Part shown: piece after piece, positions 51,401-60,261 of the stretch
Position numbering within the stretch: position 1 is the first letter of the stretch
How the letters are laid out: the number at the start of each line of letters is the position of its first letter
DNA from: CAIZQW01 sp942493055
Lineage (GTDB): Bacteria > Verrucomicrobiota > Kiritimatiellia > RFP12 > UBA1067
Assembly (NCBI GenBank): GCA_942493055.1
Contig: OW818680.1
Coordinates: forward strand, 5,642,001-5,706,000
Direction: 5' to 3'
Length of the DNA: 64,000 nt
The notes under the pieces: generated by a model
Database searches by the model: none
What the model saw: the letters and a program-made list of their open reading frames with translations, nothing else
What the model was told of the DNA's origin: nothing
Translations under genes and position numbers: made by a program

Positions 51401-51655
51401 AAAAACCTTCCTTTCTATCTGCTATTAATATATAAAGTACGGCCCTGCATCAAATCTCAAATTTATTACAGTTGTATATATACCAAATAGAAATAGATAA
51501 TGGAAGTATTATTTTTGTGCTCGGTAACGATTTCACTTTGACTGTAGTGCAAGGGAAAACAGGAAGATTATTTTTAGAATGTATGATTGGTGTGCAACAT
51601 CCTGTAGGCTAGTGAAAAACCCAAATGGGTATCACTGGAAGAGGGAAAGATTAAC

Positions 51656-52411
51656 CTAGTCGACTCCGAGCGCATCCTCCATCTCCAAGTTGATGGAGAG
51701 GTCATCGGAGAGATGGCTGAAGCGTTCTGGCATTTTTAGGTCCTTTAGCGCAGAGCATCCGGCAAAAACGTGTGTACCGATGAGGGTGATTGTTTCCGGA
51801 AGCGTTATTTTTTTTAGCGATTTGCAGTTGGCAAACGCCATGTTCCCGATGTAGATGGTCTCTTGGGGAATCGAAATGTCCGAGAGATTTTTGCAATAGG
51901 CGAAGGCACTCGCGCCAATCGAAATAACGGAGGGTGGAATATGTACGGACCGGAGGGATCGGCAATTTGAAAACGCGGATTCCTCGATGGCGGTGACACC
52001 GTCCGGAATGATGATCTCTTCTAGCAACTTGCATTTTGAGAAGGTGAACTCGGGAATCGCCGGTAACCCTTTAGGGAGTGAGAGATGTTTGAGAGATGCA
52101 CACTCTGAGAAGGTGAACCCGCCTATTTTTGCTAAAACTTTTGGCAAGTTGACGCTTTTCAAGTTGATGCATTTTGAAAAGACGCCATCTTCAATCGTTG
52201 TGACACTGTCAGGTACAATGACGCTGGTTAAGGATTTGACGCCACTGAACAACCCTTTGCCGAGGACGGTAACAGGCATGCCGCCTAATGTGCTTGGCAC
52301 AGTGAAATCGCCCAAGGGCCTTCTCGGCAGCACATGCCGGATGGTTGCGCCGTCGTTGTCGCAAATATAGTCAAACACACAGAACGTAGCTTTTGGGCTA
52401 GTATTGTTCAT
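51656..52411 (-). CDS. BspA-type leucine-rich-repeat (LRR_5) protein, paralogue
   Basis: A 251-residue paralogue of the preceding protein with the same N-terminal layout (YxCDNxxATIRxVxP), the same repeat number and the same short acidic tail (LEMEDALGVD). ATG 52411 is chosen over 52420 on ribosome-site spacing. The 255-bp AT-rich gap to the neighbour holds nothing recognisable. A tandem duplication is the simplest history. Confidence 0.9.
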   Translation of the reverse strand: MNNTSPKATFCVFDYICDNDGATIRHVLPRRPLGDFTVPSTLGGMPVTVLGKGLFSGVKSLTSVIVPDSVTTIEDGVFSKCINLKSVNLPKVLAKIGGFTFSECASLKHLSLPKGLPAIPEFTFSKCKLLEEIIIPDGVTAIEESAFSNCRSLRSVHIPPSVISIGASAFAYCKNLSDISIPQETIYIGNMAFANCKSLKKITLPETITLIGTHVFAGCSALKDLKMPERFSHLSDDLSINLEMEDALGVD

Positions 52412-52547
52412 AATACACATCCTTTCTACACACTAATCTTGCTTCAATCCCCGAAAAGATAATTCACTTAACTAATATTTCTAATATATTACCAAGGAGC
52501 ATGATGAGAAGGAAGTACAATTTTATGTTTCAGATACCTTTATGTGC

Positions 52548-53387
52548 TTATGCTCCAGCCGGTTCCTTCTGGGATACCCATGCAGAGAGGAAGACGGCGG
52601 ACAGGATGATCAGCCCGCCGCCTATTTCCCAGGCCGTTGGCCACTCATGCAAAAGGAGTGTAGCAAACAGAATTCCGTAGAACGGCTCCAGTCCGACTGC
52701 AATGCTGGCGACTTGCGCACGCACGCTCTTGAGGGCCGCGATAAAGAGGTAATGGGCCAAGGCTGTGCAGAAGGCGCCAAGACAGATGAGCAACCCCAAA
52801 TCAATCATGCGCGCTTCAACCAATGCAGGCGCAAAGGGCAGCGATACCACGGCCGCCCAGAAGTTTTGAAGCATTCCCATGTTGATGGGGTCTTCGTGAC
52901 GGACGCGATGCTTGTTCCAAATAGTCAGCAGTGCACAGGTAAACCCGGCGAGGATGCCCCAGAGCACCCCGGCAAATACAGCATGTCCAGAGGGATCATC
53001 CTGCAAGACGACGAGGAGTCCGACAAATGCGAAGCCAGCAAAGAGAAGATCGTGAAGCCTGAACCGCGTCCGGTTAAAGAGGGGTTCCAAGATAGCGACA
53101 AAGACGGGATAGGTTGAGAACGAGAGTAGACCAATGGCAACAGAGGACACTTGAATGGAGTGAAAAAAGGTCATCCAATGGACTGCCAAGAGCAGCCCGA
53201 CCGGAAAGGAACTCCAGAAGCTCTTCCAGGAAGGCCATGGGAGGCCCTTAAATTTGATGATGGCCAGCAAGATCAAGACAGCCACAGCTGTCCGCGCAAA
53301 CACAATGGTTGCAGGCGAAATCTGGACGTATTTTCCGATAACGCCTGTCAACCCCAACAAAATAATGGAGAAATGGAGTTTAAGCAT
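52548..53387 (-). CDS. EamA/DMT-family transporter
   Basis: A 279-residue inner-membrane protein with ten predicted helices in two EamA repeats; GLEPFYGILFATLLLHEWPTAWEIGGG near the end is typical. Probably exports or imports a small metabolite; substrate unknown. Start MLKLHFSI is favoured because the upstream extension is polar and lies in the intergenic promoter region. Confidence 0.88.
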   Translation of the reverse strand: MLKLHFSIILLGLTGVIGKYVQISPATIVFARTAVAVLILLAIIKFKGLPWPSWKSFWSSFPVGLLLAVHWMTFFHSIQVSSVAIGLLSFSTYPVFVAILEPLFNRTRFRLHDLLFAGFAFVGLLVVLQDDPSGHAVFAGVLWGILAGFTCALLTIWNKHRVRHEDPINMGMLQNFWAAVVSLPFAPALVEARMIDLGLLICLGAFCTALAHYLFIAALKSVRAQVASIAVGLEPFYGILFATLLLHEWPTAWEIGGGLIILSAVFLSAWVSQKEPAGA

Positions 53388-53412
53388 GAAACGATATAAC
53401 CAAGAGAGAGCG

Positions 53413-53441
53413 TTGACATCTGCTGAACAATGACATATTAT
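53413..53441 (+). promoter_or_regulatory. Near-consensus promoter implying a leaderless mRNA
   Basis: TTGACA (53413-53418), exactly 17 nt, TATTAT (53436-53441). The ATG of the GH99-like gene is only 11 nt beyond the -10, so the transcript would have a leader of about five bases and there is no Shine-Dalgarno. Confidence 0.65.
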
Positions 53442-53452
53442 CACAACTCATT

Positions 53453-55348
53453 ATGAGCTTGCCATTGAAACTATTTTGCATCATTCTCTTCTCATTGAGC
53501 CTTCGTGCTCAGGAAACGAATAAAATAATCTTGGTCCATTACATGCCTTGGTATGCCACGAAGGAGATTAGTGGCGCATGGGGTTATCATTGGACCATGA
53601 ACCGTTTTGATCCTGATAAAGGTGAAAAAAATGGACAACGGGAGATCGCCTCGCATGATTATCCGTTGATGGGGCCGTATGACTCCAATGACCCTGACGC
53701 ATTGGAGTGTCATGTGCTCCAGATGAAATTGGCGGGCATCGATGGCGTGATCGTCGACTGGTACGGCGTATCAGATTTCTGGGACTACGGCATGCTCCAT
53801 CGTAACACCCAGCACCTGATCAAGTATGTCAAAAAGGCGGGGCTCAAGTTCGCGATCTGTTATGAAGACCAGAGCATCAAACATAAGGTCGAGAATAAGC
53901 ATATCCAAGTGGAAGCGGCGCTTGCGGAATCCGGGAAAGACATGCAATGGCTCGACCGTCACTGTTTTTCCGATGCTGCGTATGTCACCCTTGACGGACG
54001 TCCCATTCTTCCCATATTTGGGCCTCAGTACTTCTTAGAGCCTCAGTGGAAGCAGGTAACCACGAACCTCGCCAAGCGCCCACTTCTCTACGGCTTGCCT
54101 CATGCGCTCCATAAGGGCATGGACGGCGCATTCGGCTGGCCGCCTGTGGAGGGGGGCAAGGAGATTGCGCACGAAACGTGGATGAAGTATCTCCTGGACC
54201 TCCAAACACGGACAAACTATCTGGCCGTCGTTTTCCCTTCCTTCCGTGACATCTATCCGAAGAGCTATGGCACGATTGACGCGCAGGGAGGCAAGACCTT
54301 TGAGGAGACGTTCAATCTTGCATTAAAAGGGCCATCGCCGATCATTCAAGTCGTGACTTGGAACGATTATGGTGAGGGAACCGCGGTTGAACCGACGCGG
54401 AAAATGGGCTATCACTATCTTGAACTGCTCCAGCGGTCGCACACCCCCCGTCTCGATTATCGTGAAGAGGATCTGGAACTGCCCGCGCGCCTCTACGAGG
54501 CCCGAAAGAAATATGCGAGGGATGCGACTGCCAGCAATCGTCTGGAACGCGCCTCACGCGCGTTGTTCGCAGGGAAATGCCAGCAGGCAAGAGGCGTGCT
54601 CGACTCGTTCAGTGCGGTTTCTGTTGTCACAAACATCGCCTATATCGCCTCCACCAATGATACCTATCGTATGGAACGGTGCAAAGTCGATGTCTCCTCG
54701 CCGCAGGGCGCAACGAATCTGCCGGTACTGATCTTTTTTCACGGTGGCGGATTGACCGGCGGCAACCGTCATTTTCCCAAGGTGAACCGCGAAGCCATTG
54801 TCATCGTGACAGCAGGCTATCGCCTCTCACCCCAAGCAACCTATCCTGCCTTTGTTGAAGATGCGGCTGCAGCCGTCGCCTGGACGTGCCAGCATGCACA
54901 GGAGTATGGAGGCGATCCGAAGAAAATTTTTGTGAGCGGACACTCCGCAGGCGGCTATTTGACGGCCATGGTCGGCATGGACCCGCGCTGGTTGAAGCCG
55001 CATGGACTCTCACCGAATGACCTGGCAGGTCTCATTCCGATCAGTGCGCAGGTTACGACGCATTTCAATGTCAAGAAGATGCTGAGCTATGAAGGCGAGC
55101 AATACCGTCCGCTGATCACGCCCGAAGCGCCGCTCTACTACTGTTCGTCGAATCTTCCTCCAATCTGCATCATTACGGGAGACCGCAAGATCGAGTGGCC
55201 CTGCCGGGTCGAAGAAAACGAACTAATGTCCGCCAGCTTGAAAGCGCTTAAACATCCGTATGTTGAATTTCATGAACTTCCCGGAAAGAATCATGGAACC
55301 GTCGCCAACGGCGTTGAGGACATTGTCAGTCAATTCATGAGTCGGTAA
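53453..55348 (+). CDS. GH71/99-like domain fused to alpha/beta-hydrolase esterase
   Basis: A 631-residue exported two-domain enzyme. Signal peptide at 1-19. Residues about 25-345 resemble the GH99/GH71-like TIM barrel: HYMPWYATKE, WGYHWTMNRFDPD, MKLAGIDGVIVDWYG and VVTWNDYGEGTAVEPT, the last holding Glu/Asp candidates. Residues about 400-631 are an alpha/beta hydrolase with oxyanion HGGGLTGG and nucleophile GHSAGGYL, plus GKNH for the catalytic His. The pairing suggests cleavage and deacylation of one decorated glycan. The GH99 call is by overall pattern; mannan-type substrates are only a family-level guess. Confidence 0.87.
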   Translation: MSLPLKLFCIILFSLSLRAQETNKIILVHYMPWYATKEISGAWGYHWTMNRFDPDKGEKNGQREIASHDYPLMGPYDSNDPDALECHVLQMKLAGIDGVIVDWYGVSDFWDYGMLHRNTQHLIKYVKKAGLKFAICYEDQSIKHKVENKHIQVEAALAESGKDMQWLDRHCFSDAAYVTLDGRPILPIFGPQYFLEPQWKQVTTNLAKRPLLYGLPHALHKGMDGAFGWPPVEGGKEIAHETWMKYLLDLQTRTNYLAVVFPSFRDIYPKSYGTIDAQGGKTFEETFNLALKGPSPIIQVVTWNDYGEGTAVEPTRKMGYHYLELLQRSHTPRLDYREEDLELPARLYEARKKYARDATASNRLERASRALFAGKCQQARGVLDSFSAVSVVTNIAYIASTNDTYRMERCKVDVSSPQGATNLPVLIFFHGGGLTGGNRHFPKVNREAIVIVTAGYRLSPQATYPAFVEDAAAAVAWTCQHAQEYGGDPKKIFVSGHSAGGYLTAMVGMDPRWLKPHGLSPNDLAGLIPISAQVTTHFNVKKMLSYEGEQYRPLITPEAPLYYCSSNLPPICIITGDRKIEWPCRVEENELMSASLKALKHPYVEFHELPGKNHGTVANGVEDIVSQFMSR

Positions 55349-55375
55349 CGTGTCCGTCGGTTTGAATATTTCTTT

Positions 55376-55406
55376 CTCTGAGTTCTCTGCGTTCCTTGCG
55401 GTAAAA
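55376..55406. repeat. CTCTGCG-type intergenic repeat, second copy
   Basis: A CTCTGAGTTCTCTGCG-like string followed by TTGCGGTAAAA lies between the esterase fusion and the DUF1566 gene. It resembles the copy at 1884-1915 in unit and in its A-run end. Confidence 0.4.
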
Positions 55407-55422
55407 AATCTATCTCGCTCGG

Positions 55423-56568
55423 TTAGTTTGAGAGCGAACGCAAGGGGCGAACATGATTAAAAATGCGAACAGCATCGCCTTGGGGGCCGCGGCCTTGCGG
55501 GAAGTTGTCCGGATCGCCGCTCCTGGGGTCGCTGCGCTGAGCGCCCGCACCGTGGACGTCTGTCCACTGTCCGAACATGAATCCCATGGCGCGTCCGAAT
55601 GCGATGTAGATGCCCGCGTTCCCAGCGGGGCCTGGACGCGGCACGGTCCCGTGCGCCGTGGAGGTCCAATAACAGGGGTAGTCCTTCTCCCCGGCTTCAT
55701 TCGTGATGGTGCTCACAGAGAAAAGCGCGTTGATCGCCGCAGATTTTGTTGCAGTGGGCGAGCGCGTGTAGTCCACAATGCTGTGAAGCTCCTTGCAGGT
55801 CGGCAAACGCCAATCTGAAAAGCCGAGGTGTTTTTTTGCGTTAAGCTCCTTTATCCACGCTTCTGCTTCTGCGAAGTTCAATCCCTTCTTGCTGTCCTCC
55901 TTCGCCCATATGAGTCCTGTGGCTTTGTCCGTGATGGTGCCGTTGGGATTGCTGACGAAGTCATTCTTTCCGTACTTTGGATTGCCGCGCACATAGCGCG
56001 CATACAATTTCATGGGCATGCCGCCGCGCGGTGATGTGTCTGAGTATCCTTTAATGCGGCCGTCTGCAAAATTGACTCCAAAGATTTTCCGCCCTCCACG
56101 AAAATCAGGTCCGAGATACACATTTGACGACCAGTCCTGGCAATCGATCACGCGCTCACCTTTGCTGATGTTGCCATAGATGAACCCGAAAAAGTTGGTG
56201 TTGATATAGGGGATGAAGCCTTCGTATGTGTTAAATCCAAGTCCGTCATTTCCTGTGAAGAGGATGAGGGAATAGAGCTCCTTGATTGTGGGCATGCGCC
56301 AGTCGGAGTAGTTGCCGGCTTTGCAGCTCTTCGCTCCAGCGACGGCATCATTCCACGGCATCCGCTCCCCGCGATCCTTCACCCACATCAATCCCGTAGA
56401 GAGGTCGGTGATCGTTCCATCTTGGTTGTCCTTGTACGTCGCCTTTAAGCCAATCCCCTCCTGCCCGGTCTCAACGATGGGATAGGAGAGCGATTGAGCT
56501 GCTTGTAAGGTCATGCTCAAGCCGATGCTGGTAGCCATAAAGAGTGAAAAATAGGTCGTTCGTTTCAT
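55423..56568 (-). CDS. Exported protein with two DUF1566 domains
   Basis: A 381-residue secreted protein. Two copies of the DUF1566 (Lcl C-terminal) pattern occur: DNQDGTITDLSTGLMWVKD...YSDWRMPTIKELYSL and NPNGTITDKATGLIWAKED...FSDWRLPTCKELHSI. Such domains are C-type-lectin-like folds of unknown ligand. Signal peptide at 1-23. Possibly surface binding or adhesion. Confidence 0.88.
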   Translation of the reverse strand: MKRTTYFSLFMATSIGLSMTLQAAQSLSYPIVETGQEGIGLKATYKDNQDGTITDLSTGLMWVKDRGERMPWNDAVAGAKSCKAGNYSDWRMPTIKELYSLILFTGNDGLGFNTYEGFIPYINTNFFGFIYGNISKGERVIDCQDWSSNVYLGPDFRGGRKIFGVNFADGRIKGYSDTSPRGGMPMKLYARYVRGNPKYGKNDFVSNPNGTITDKATGLIWAKEDSKKGLNFAEAEAWIKELNAKKHLGFSDWRLPTCKELHSIVDYTRSPTATKSAAINALFSVSTITNEAGEKDYPCYWTSTAHGTVPRPGPAGNAGIYIAFGRAMGFMFGQWTDVHGAGAQRSDPRSGDPDNFPQGRGPQGDAVRIFNHVRPLRSLSN

Positions 56569-56728
56569 GGTGAATCTCCATTTGATGTTTGCTTTACTTT
56601 ATTAAACACCATCATGATGACAGATACAACGCTTTTAAAATGACGATGTTGTCATGTTTGTGTGGTGTTGCACTATACCCCTTATTGATGTAGACTCTAC
56701 ACATTGGTTCTGCAGAAAGGATGAAGCC

Positions 56729-57748
56729 ATGAAAGCTATTCGTGTCCCCGTGCTGTGTAAGAAGAGTGTGCTGCGCATTTTTTTCATGTTTGTCGCTTTT
56801 GCCCTGTTGCTGATGGGAGAGAAGCTCCTGGCTTTTGAGGCTGCGGGGACAACCGGAAAACCGCTCACAGAGATGACAGCAACCGATCGATACAAGGGAG
56901 AGGACGGCGGGCTCTACGGCAATGGCAAGAATGAACCGCCGCCTGCACACCTGGTGGCGGCCAAAAAGCAGACGGAGAAGATCGTTCCACTTAATGCGGA
57001 TGGCAAGCCGTCCAAGGATGGCCTGATCGGGTTGGTTTCGATCAGTATGTCCAATGCGACACAGGAATACTCGCTCTTCAAACAAATTGCCGATAAGGAC
57101 CCCGTAAAATCGCCACATGTAGCCATTGTGGACTGCGCTCAGGGCGGTCAGGCCATGGCGGAATGGGTCGATCCTGACGCACGTGCATGGGCGGAAGCCG
57201 GGCGAAGGCTGGAACAGGCGAAGGTCAGCAAAAAACAGGTTCAGGTCATCTGGATCAAGCTCGCGAATAAGGGCCCCCGTGGAGACCTCCGCGAACATGG
57301 CCGAAAACTCCAGAAGGACACCTTGGCCGTCTTGCACAATGCCCAAACTCACTTCCCCAACGTTCGTATTGCCTATCTTGGCAGCCGTATCTACGGTGGC
57401 TATGCGGGGTCTCAACTGAATCCGGAGCCTTATGCCTACGAGGGAGCCTTTGCTGCCCGTTGGCTGATTCAGGACCAGATCAAAGGTGAACCGGATCTCC
57501 GATACGACGACGCAAGCGGCGCAATCAAAGCGCCTTTGCTCCTGTGGGGACCCTATCTCTGGGCAGACGGAACCACGCCGCGCAAGAGCGACGGCTTAGT
57601 CTGGGAACGAAAGGACTTGGGCGGCGACGGCACCCATCCCAGCGAGAGCGGGCGCCGAAAAGTGGCGGAAATGCTGTTGACGTTCTTCAAGAGTGATGCG
57701 CTCGCATCCACGTGGTTTGTCAAGAAGCCGAATGGATCAACACTGTGA
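56729..57748 (+). CDS. SGNH-hydrolase-like exported protein
   Basis: A 339-residue protein starting at ATG 56729 (AAAGG upstream) with a basic N terminus and one hydrophobic signal segment (about 18-38). GLVSISMSNATQEY looks like a modified block I with Ser, VDCAQGGQAMAEW follows as a block II-like segment and DGTHPSESGRRKVAEML is block V with the Asp/His pair. Probably a carbohydrate esterase, though the altered block I lowers certainty. The 92 bp after it hold two copies of ACAGGTATGGC. Confidence 0.75.
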   Translation: MKAIRVPVLCKKSVLRIFFMFVAFALLLMGEKLLAFEAAGTTGKPLTEMTATDRYKGEDGGLYGNGKNEPPPAHLVAAKKQTEKIVPLNADGKPSKDGLIGLVSISMSNATQEYSLFKQIADKDPVKSPHVAIVDCAQGGQAMAEWVDPDARAWAEAGRRLEQAKVSKKQVQVIWIKLANKGPRGDLREHGRKLQKDTLAVLHNAQTHFPNVRIAYLGSRIYGGYAGSQLNPEPYAYEGAFAARWLIQDQIKGEPDLRYDDASGAIKAPLLLWGPYLWADGTTPRKSDGLVWERKDLGGDGTHPSESGRRKVAEMLLTFFKSDALASTWFVKKPNGSTL

Positions 57749-57980
57749 AATCCAGCTTATGAAAAATATTGAACTTGGATGAAGACAGGTATGGCGCTGT
57801 TCAAGGATCCAACAGGTATGGCCAATAAGGGATTTATTGAATGGTGATGCCAATTCATAGAACAAATGGGCCTAAATGGAAGTGGTGGCTGATCGGCCTT
57901 GCTGGCACATCTGCACTATTCGCTGTTATATGGGGGCTCATCACGCAGGACATGATGCAAGCGCTTTTCGCAGCCGCACT

Positions 57981-59006
57981 TCATTTTGCATTTATCAGCT
58001 CTGTTGAAAAATTGCCAACATATTCTGTTTCGCCAGCCTTGGCAAAAAGCTCCAACATCCTGCGATTAGAAAAATCAAGATGGCAACTGACCGAATACAC
58101 TGCGTACAGTGAAGGATCAATGAAAGCATGCTCCAGATTAAGCATGTTGGAAATTGCCGATACACTCCAGCCTAGCAGTTTCCCTAACCACAACGGCAAG
58201 GTCATACTGCGATAATGGCGCGCAGGGAAGTAAGTCGCACCCACCGCACGGTAAAACGCATCAATGGAGAGCTGGCGACTATCAACAACCTGGGTAGCGC
58301 ATCCTGATGCTTCTGCACGCGTAGCTGCTAGAAAACAACACAACGCCACATTACGCACATGAGCCAATGGCCAACGATTTTGTCCGCGCCAACCACCGAA
58401 GTGTACAATCCATGGTGACCAACTCAGAAAATCACGAAAGCGAGGGGTCAAGGTGCGGTCGCCGCTGCCCCAGACAGCTGCTGGACGTATGATGGACCAC
58501 TGTTCTTGGGGCAGGCGCTCTCGGAGCATTTCCTCCGCCAAAATTTTATAGCGCGGGTAAAAGTTCCAGGGGGACGGATCGAAGCTCAACTCATCTTCAG
58601 TCTCCCCTGAAAAATCCCGTAAGCCGTAAACATCTGTCGTTGACACAAAAACCAGACGTTTGATGTTTGTTTGAGCAACCCAATCAGCCAGCACCTTGAC
58701 CGATTCGAAATTGGCGCGCTGGAAATGACGCTCGCTCCCAATATCAGAGGCGAACCCCGCACAGTGAACAACAGCCTCGGGCAATGGTTTCCCGGCAAAA
58801 GCCCGGCTTAATGCGTTCGCATCAGCAAGGTCGCCGCTTAAAATGTCCAGCTTGCCTTGCTGTTCATACTCACTCAATTCAAAACGACAGCACCGGTGTG
58901 TCCAAGCCCGGACAAACCAGCCGCGCTCAATAAACAATCGCACTGTTTCAAATCCGATAAACCCTGATCCCCCTGTAATAAGAACTTCGTGTTGTTGCGG
59001 TTTCAT
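57981..59006 (-). CDS. NAD(P)-dependent epimerase/dehydratase-like extended SDR
   Basis: A 341-residue extended short-chain dehydrogenase. TGGSGFIG at residues 11-18 binds the dinucleotide; STTDVYG and the YPRYK motif supply the Ser/Tyr/Lys catalytic set. In known sphingolipid clusters an extended SDR (CerR type) reduces the 3-keto group made by serine palmitoyltransferase, and here it follows an SPT-like gene by four bases. Sugar-nucleotide epimerase is the alternative. Last gene of the six-gene operon. Confidence 0.88.
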   Translation of the reverse strand: MKPQQHEVLITGGSGFIGFETVRLFIERGWFVRAWTHRCCRFELSEYEQQGKLDILSGDLADANALSRAFAGKPLPEAVVHCAGFASDIGSERHFQRANFESVKVLADWVAQTNIKRLVFVSTTDVYGLRDFSGETEDELSFDPSPWNFYPRYKILAEEMLRERLPQEQWSIIRPAAVWGSGDRTLTPRFRDFLSWSPWIVHFGGWRGQNRWPLAHVRNVALCCFLAATRAEASGCATQVVDSRQLSIDAFYRAVGATYFPARHYRSMTLPLWLGKLLGWSVSAISNMLNLEHAFIDPSLYAVYSVSCHLDFSNRRMLELFAKAGETEYVGNFSTELINAK

Positions 59007-59010
59007 AATA

Positions 59011-60261
59011 CTAAAGGGCCTGCGTTGTTTGGATTAAACCCAAGCGTTCACCTTCAGAGGCAAAAATGTGAATAGCTCTGTCGAGTTGCTCGCGTTTCAT
59101 CGAGGACATCACACACAAGCGCAAGCGACATTCTTTGCGTCTGACAGCCGGGTAAGTAACAATATTGCAATAAAGCCCCTTCGCGTACAATCCTTGGTGC
59201 AAGGCAATCAGTTTGTCCTCATGGCCAATAACAACCGGCACTATACCCGATGCAGAGTTGCCAATTGTGAAGCCAAGCTGACTCAAACCCTGCTTTAAAT
59301 ACGCAACATTGTTCATCAATTGTTGGCGACCCGCGCGGTCATCCTGAAGCAATTTGAATACTTTTATCAATCCCGCGACCACGGAGGCAGGCAGCGCTGT
59401 TGAGAAAAAGTAGCTGCGTGTATAATAACGCAAGTAGTTGATGACTGCATTCTTGCCCGCACAAAAGCCACCCAGCCCTCCCGGTGCTTTACTCAGCACT
59501 CCCGCATGCAAATCAATCTGATGAGTTAGTCCGAAAACCTCGGCACTGCCACGGCCAGAGGGTCCCACTACGCCAATTCCGTGCGCATCATCAACCATGA
59601 CCCGCGCACCATAGCGCTGCGCCAGAGCGCTAATCTGATCCAGAGGAGCAATATCTCCATGCATCGAAAAGACTCCGTCCGTTACAATCAGACGGCCTTT
59701 AACGGAATCTGGAATTCTCGCTAAAATGCGCTCTAACCCAGCCATGTTTGCATGTGGATAAATTTTTACCTCCGCGCCAGAAAGTTTGCAGCCATCGAAA
59801 ATGGATGCATGATTGAATGCATCATTGATGACGACATCGCCAGGCTGGCACAATGCTGCAATTAAACCAACATTTGAGCCGTAGCCACTGGGCAACACAA
59901 TCGCGTCTTCGGTTTGATAAAATCGTGCTATGCGCAGTTCTAATGCTCGATGCAAATCGGTCATGCCAGCGTAAAGCGAGACGGCTCCCGCACCGAAGCC
60001 ATAACGCTCGCAGGCCTCTTTTGCCGCACAAACAACCTGTGGATGGTTGGTTAAATTCAAATATGAATTCGAGCCAAACATCAAAACCTCTTGTTCGCCT
60101 GAAGCGTTACTTAATCTGCTGACAGTGTCCACCGCACCTTGAATTCGATGTCCCAGAGTCGGTTTCAGTGGCAATTCCCCAGCGCACACAGCATCGTGAA
60201 AGGCCTCTGCCTTGACAAAAATATCTCCACCACGACCTATAAAGTTTTCAAATACTTTCAT
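59011..60261 (-). CDS. Serine-palmitoyltransferase-like alpha-oxoamine synthase
   Basis: A 416-residue PLP enzyme of the AOS family (SPT, KBL, BioF, HemA). Lys258 in LSKAPGG is the Schiff-base lysine; His151 in FNHASI stacks on PLP; Asp225 and His227 in VDDAHG complete the site. The segment FGSNSYLNLTNHP is closer to bacterial SPT than to BioF as I recall these sequences. It would condense an acyl thioester with an amino acid. Start overlaps the flavin-enzyme stop by four bases. Confidence 0.88.
   Translation of the reverse strand: MKVFENFIGRGGDIFVKAEAFHDAVCAGELPLKPTLGHRIQGAVDTVSRLSNASGEQEVLMFGSNSYLNLTNHPQVVCAAKEACERYGFGAGAVSLYAGMTDLHRALELRIARFYQTEDAIVLPSGYGSNVGLIAALCQPGDVVINDAFNHASIFDGCKLSGAEVKIYPHANMAGLERILARIPDSVKGRLIVTDGVFSMHGDIAPLDQISALAQRYGARVMVDDAHGIGVVGPSGRGSAEVFGLTHQIDLHAGVLSKAPGGLGGFCAGKNAVINYLRYYTRSYFFSTALPASVVAGLIKVFKLLQDDRAGRQQLMNNVAYLKQGLSQLGFTIGNSASGIVPVVIGHEDKLIALHQGLYAKGLYCNIVTYPAVRRKECRLRLCVMSSMKREQLDRAIHIFASEGERLGLIQTTQAL

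Noticed and set aside
57841..58215. A 124-codon plus-strand frame with a hydrophobic N-terminal segment
   Set aside because: Two thirds of it lies antisense to the well-supported SDR gene ending at 57981 and that part is low-complexity shadow. No ribosome site is evident. A degraded remnant in 57841-57980 cannot be excluded.
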